Assembly: GCA_964509505.1 (NCBI GenBank)
Contig: CAZDYP010000039.1
Span: 1 to 32,250 of the forward strand
Source of the DNA: CAZDYP01 sp964509505
Lineage (GTDB): Bacteria; Chloroflexota; Anaerolineae; JACRMK01
Reading direction: 5' to 3'
DNA: 32,250 bases
Position numbers and translations under genes: made by a program
In this document: positions 31,197 through 32,250 of the stretch, piece after piece
Numbering within the stretch: position 1 is the stretch's first letter
Layout: each line of letters opens with the position of its first letter
Notes under the pieces: generated by a model
What the model saw: the letters and a program-made list of their open reading frames with translations, nothing else
The model's database searches: none
What the model was told of the DNA's origin: nothing

Positions 31197-31236
31197 CATC
31201 GCCCCAAAGAGTTTCCAAAACGCATTGGGCTTGCGC

Positions 31237-31265
31237 TTGCCCAACATCCTGTTCGTATGTATCAT
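31237..31265 (+). promoter_or_regulatory. promoter of the SDR gene
   Basis: TTGCCC (31237-31242) and TATCAT (31260-31265) are separated by exactly 17 bp. The predicted start near 31272 gives a leader of about 26 nt containing GGAG. Confidence 0.55.
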
Positions 31266-31297
31266 GCGTCACACCAACCTCAGTCCGGAGAAGCATC

Positions 31298-32011
31298 ATG
31301 AGCAACCATTCGTCAAAACCCGTTGCCCTTGTCGTCGGCGCGGGACGCGGACTTGGTCGCGCCATTGCCTTGGAGCTGGCGCGTCATGAGTATCGCATCG
31401 CCGTCACCTCACGCACGCCAAGCGAGGTTGAACAGGTCGCCTCAAGCATCGTCGCGCAAGGTGGCCAAGCCATCGCCATCAAAGCCGATGCGACACAACC
31501 ACACGATGTTGCACAACTCGTTGAGAGTGTGCTGAAAACGTTTGGACAAATTGATGTACTCGTGAATTGTGCGGGTGAAGCGCTCATCAAGCCGACACCT
31601 GAATACACTGACGATGATTTTCAACGCATCATCACCAGCAACCTGACCTCAACATTTCTGACGTGCCGCGCGGTGATGCCGCACATGATCCAACGTCAGA
31701 GCGGACATATCGTCAACGTCGCCTCGCGCGCGGGCATTTATCCTGCGCCCAACATCGCTGCGTATGCTGCCGCGAAAGCGGGCGTTATTGGCTTGAGCAA
31801 ATCGTTGGCGTTGGAGCTGAAACCGCACAACGTCAAAGTGAGTTACCTCGCGCCGAGTCCGATGAACACACCGATGCGCTGGGCAGCGACGCCGAACTGG
31901 GACCGCACGAAGGTCATCGAGCCAGAGAGCGTCGCGCAACTCGTCGCGTTGATGTTGGCGCATCCCGATATGACATTGGAAGAAGTGTGGCTCGTGTCGC
32001 CGCGCGCCTAG
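31298..32011 (+). CDS. classical short-chain dehydrogenase/reductase (SDR)
   Basis: A 237-residue NAD(P)-dependent oxidoreductase. The cofactor loop GAGRGLG (residues 14-20), NCAG (90-93), Asn115, Ser143 (VNVASRAG) and the YAAAK pair Tyr156/Lys160 form the complete SDR tetrad. SRTPSEVE after strand 2 (Arg39) hints at NADP(H), as in FabG-like enzymes. The substrate is unknown; members act on 3-ketoacyl groups, sugars or alcohols. CCGGAG upstream of the ATG at 31298 is the ribosome site. The gene is divergent from the amidohydrolase operon and ends before a terminator hairpin at 32107-32124. Confidence 0.92.
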   Translation: MSNHSSKPVALVVGAGRGLGRAIALELARHEYRIAVTSRTPSEVEQVASSIVAQGGQAIAIKADATQPHDVAQLVESVLKTFGQIDVLVNCAGEALIKPTPEYTDDDFQRIITSNLTSTFLTCRAVMPHMIQRQSGHIVNVASRAGIYPAPNIAAYAAAKAGVIGLSKSLALELKPHNVKVSYLAPSPMNTPMRWAATPNWDRTKVIEPESVAQLVALMLAHPDMTLEEVWLVSPRA

Positions 32012-32051
32012 ACCACTTCATCGCCCCGAAACAAAAAACCTTCCCCCGTTA

Positions 32052-32069
32052 GCCTGTGACATCACAGGC
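32052..32069. repeat. 18-bp perfect palindrome GCCTGTGACATCACAGGC-type
   Basis: GCCTGTGA and TCACAGGC flank CA. It lies between the SDR stop and the terminator. It may be an operator or a small hairpin (7-bp stem, loop ACAT). The spacing does not fit the CRP consensus. Confidence 0.5.
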
Positions 32070-32106
32070 AGGCGACCATCAGGCGGCCGCTTTGCGCTGG
32101 GAGGGG

Positions 32107-32124
32107 AAACGGGGAACCGTTTTT
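32107..32124 (+). terminator. terminator of the SDR gene
   Basis: AAACGG and CCGTTT form a 6-bp stem with the tetraloop GGAA, running into a T5 tract (32120-32124). It lies about 95 bp past the SDR stop codon. Confidence 0.6.
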
Positions 32125-32157
32125 AGCTTGGCGGCAGCCTAAGACGCTTTTCACACT

Positions 32158-32187
32158 TTGCCACAACAATTATAGAAGCGTGATACT
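32158..32187 (+). promoter_or_regulatory. possible promoter of the last gene
   Basis: TTGCCA (32158-32163) lies 18 bp before GATACT (32182-32187). The spacing is acceptable and the -10 match is 4/6. It precedes the AAGGAG ribosome site and ATG of the partial gene. Confidence 0.4.
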
Positions 32188-32221
32188 GCATCACAACTCA
32201 GGCAAAAAGGAGACTCACATC

Positions 32222-32250
32222 ATGAACGACCGCCGTGAAATCTTTGGCTG
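32222..32250 (+). CDS. start of an unidentified gene, cut by window edge
   Basis: The ATG at 32222 follows AAGGAG (32207-32212) by nine bases, a strong initiation signal. Only MNDRREIFG is readable, too little to name a family. Confidence 0.6.

Noticed and set aside
32052..32069. CRP-like TGTGA/TCACA site
   Set aside because: The half sites are 2 bp apart, not 6, so it does not fit the CRP consensus.
1..32250. tRNA or rRNA genes
   Set aside because: No T-loop GTTCRAnnC in a cloverleaf context and no rRNA-like sequence was noticed while reading; a tRNAscan-SE run would settle this.

Overview
The window is a high-GC bacterial segment that looks like Chloroflexota (Anaerolineae/Chloroflexia-like). 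The grounds are a mevalonate cluster with archaeal-style HMG-CoA synthase, thiolase and DUF35 genes, very large secreted S8 proteases with repeat-rich tails, a secreted protein ending in YLPLIVR, and many short palindromic or 'word-like' repeats between and inside genes. This assignment is inference from gene content; no rRNA or tRNA gene was seen.

Layout. (1) 1-1470, minus: a truncated alpha/beta hydrolase and an atypical SDR (NmrA-like), separated by a compact terminator/promoter. (2) 1747-2520, plus: secreted L,D-transpeptidase. (3) 2742-9622, plus: a signalling block made of a two-component-propeller hybrid histidine kinase, a REC-GAF-GGDEF diguanylate cyclase and a REC-LuxR regulator whose middle resembles a dead histidine-kinase DHp domain. 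(4) 9772-19368, plus: one giant secreted subtilisin-like protein (about 3,200 codons) with two parallel beta-helix regions, PKD domains and at least 13 InlB-like repeats, interrupted by a 100-N assembly gap. (5) 19560-24775, minus: mevalonate cluster, transcribed HMG-CoA reductase, histidine phosphatase, HMG-CoA synthase, tiny membrane protein, thiolase, DUF35 Zn-ribbon/OB protein. (6) 25391-28207, minus: a second secreted S8 protease (KP-43-like), flanked by hairpin-rich intergenic DNA including a MITE-like element. (7) 28459-31142, minus: EamA transporter and YtcJ-type amidohydrolase in overlapping order, preceded by a small nucleotidyltransferase-like remnant. (8) 31298-32250, plus: classical SDR and the first codons of another gene.

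How they may work together. The mevalonate genes supply every step from acetyl-CoA to mevalonate; DUF35 is expected to bridge thiolase and HMG-CoA synthase as in the archaeal complex. The kinase, diguanylate cyclase and LuxR regulator form a plausible phosphorelay with c-di-GMP and transcriptional outputs, and the adjacent giant adhesin/protease is a natural but unproven target.

A recurring oddity is that short intergenic-type repeat words have entered coding sequence in at least four genes (hybrid kinase ATPase domain, giant protease N-terminus, HMG-CoA reductase, amidohydrolase). I did not find a clearly new multi-gene defence or mobile system. The most unusual items are the repeat-word insertions, the dead-DHp response regulator, the YLPLIVR C-terminus and the Shine-Dalgarno hairpin before the second protease.
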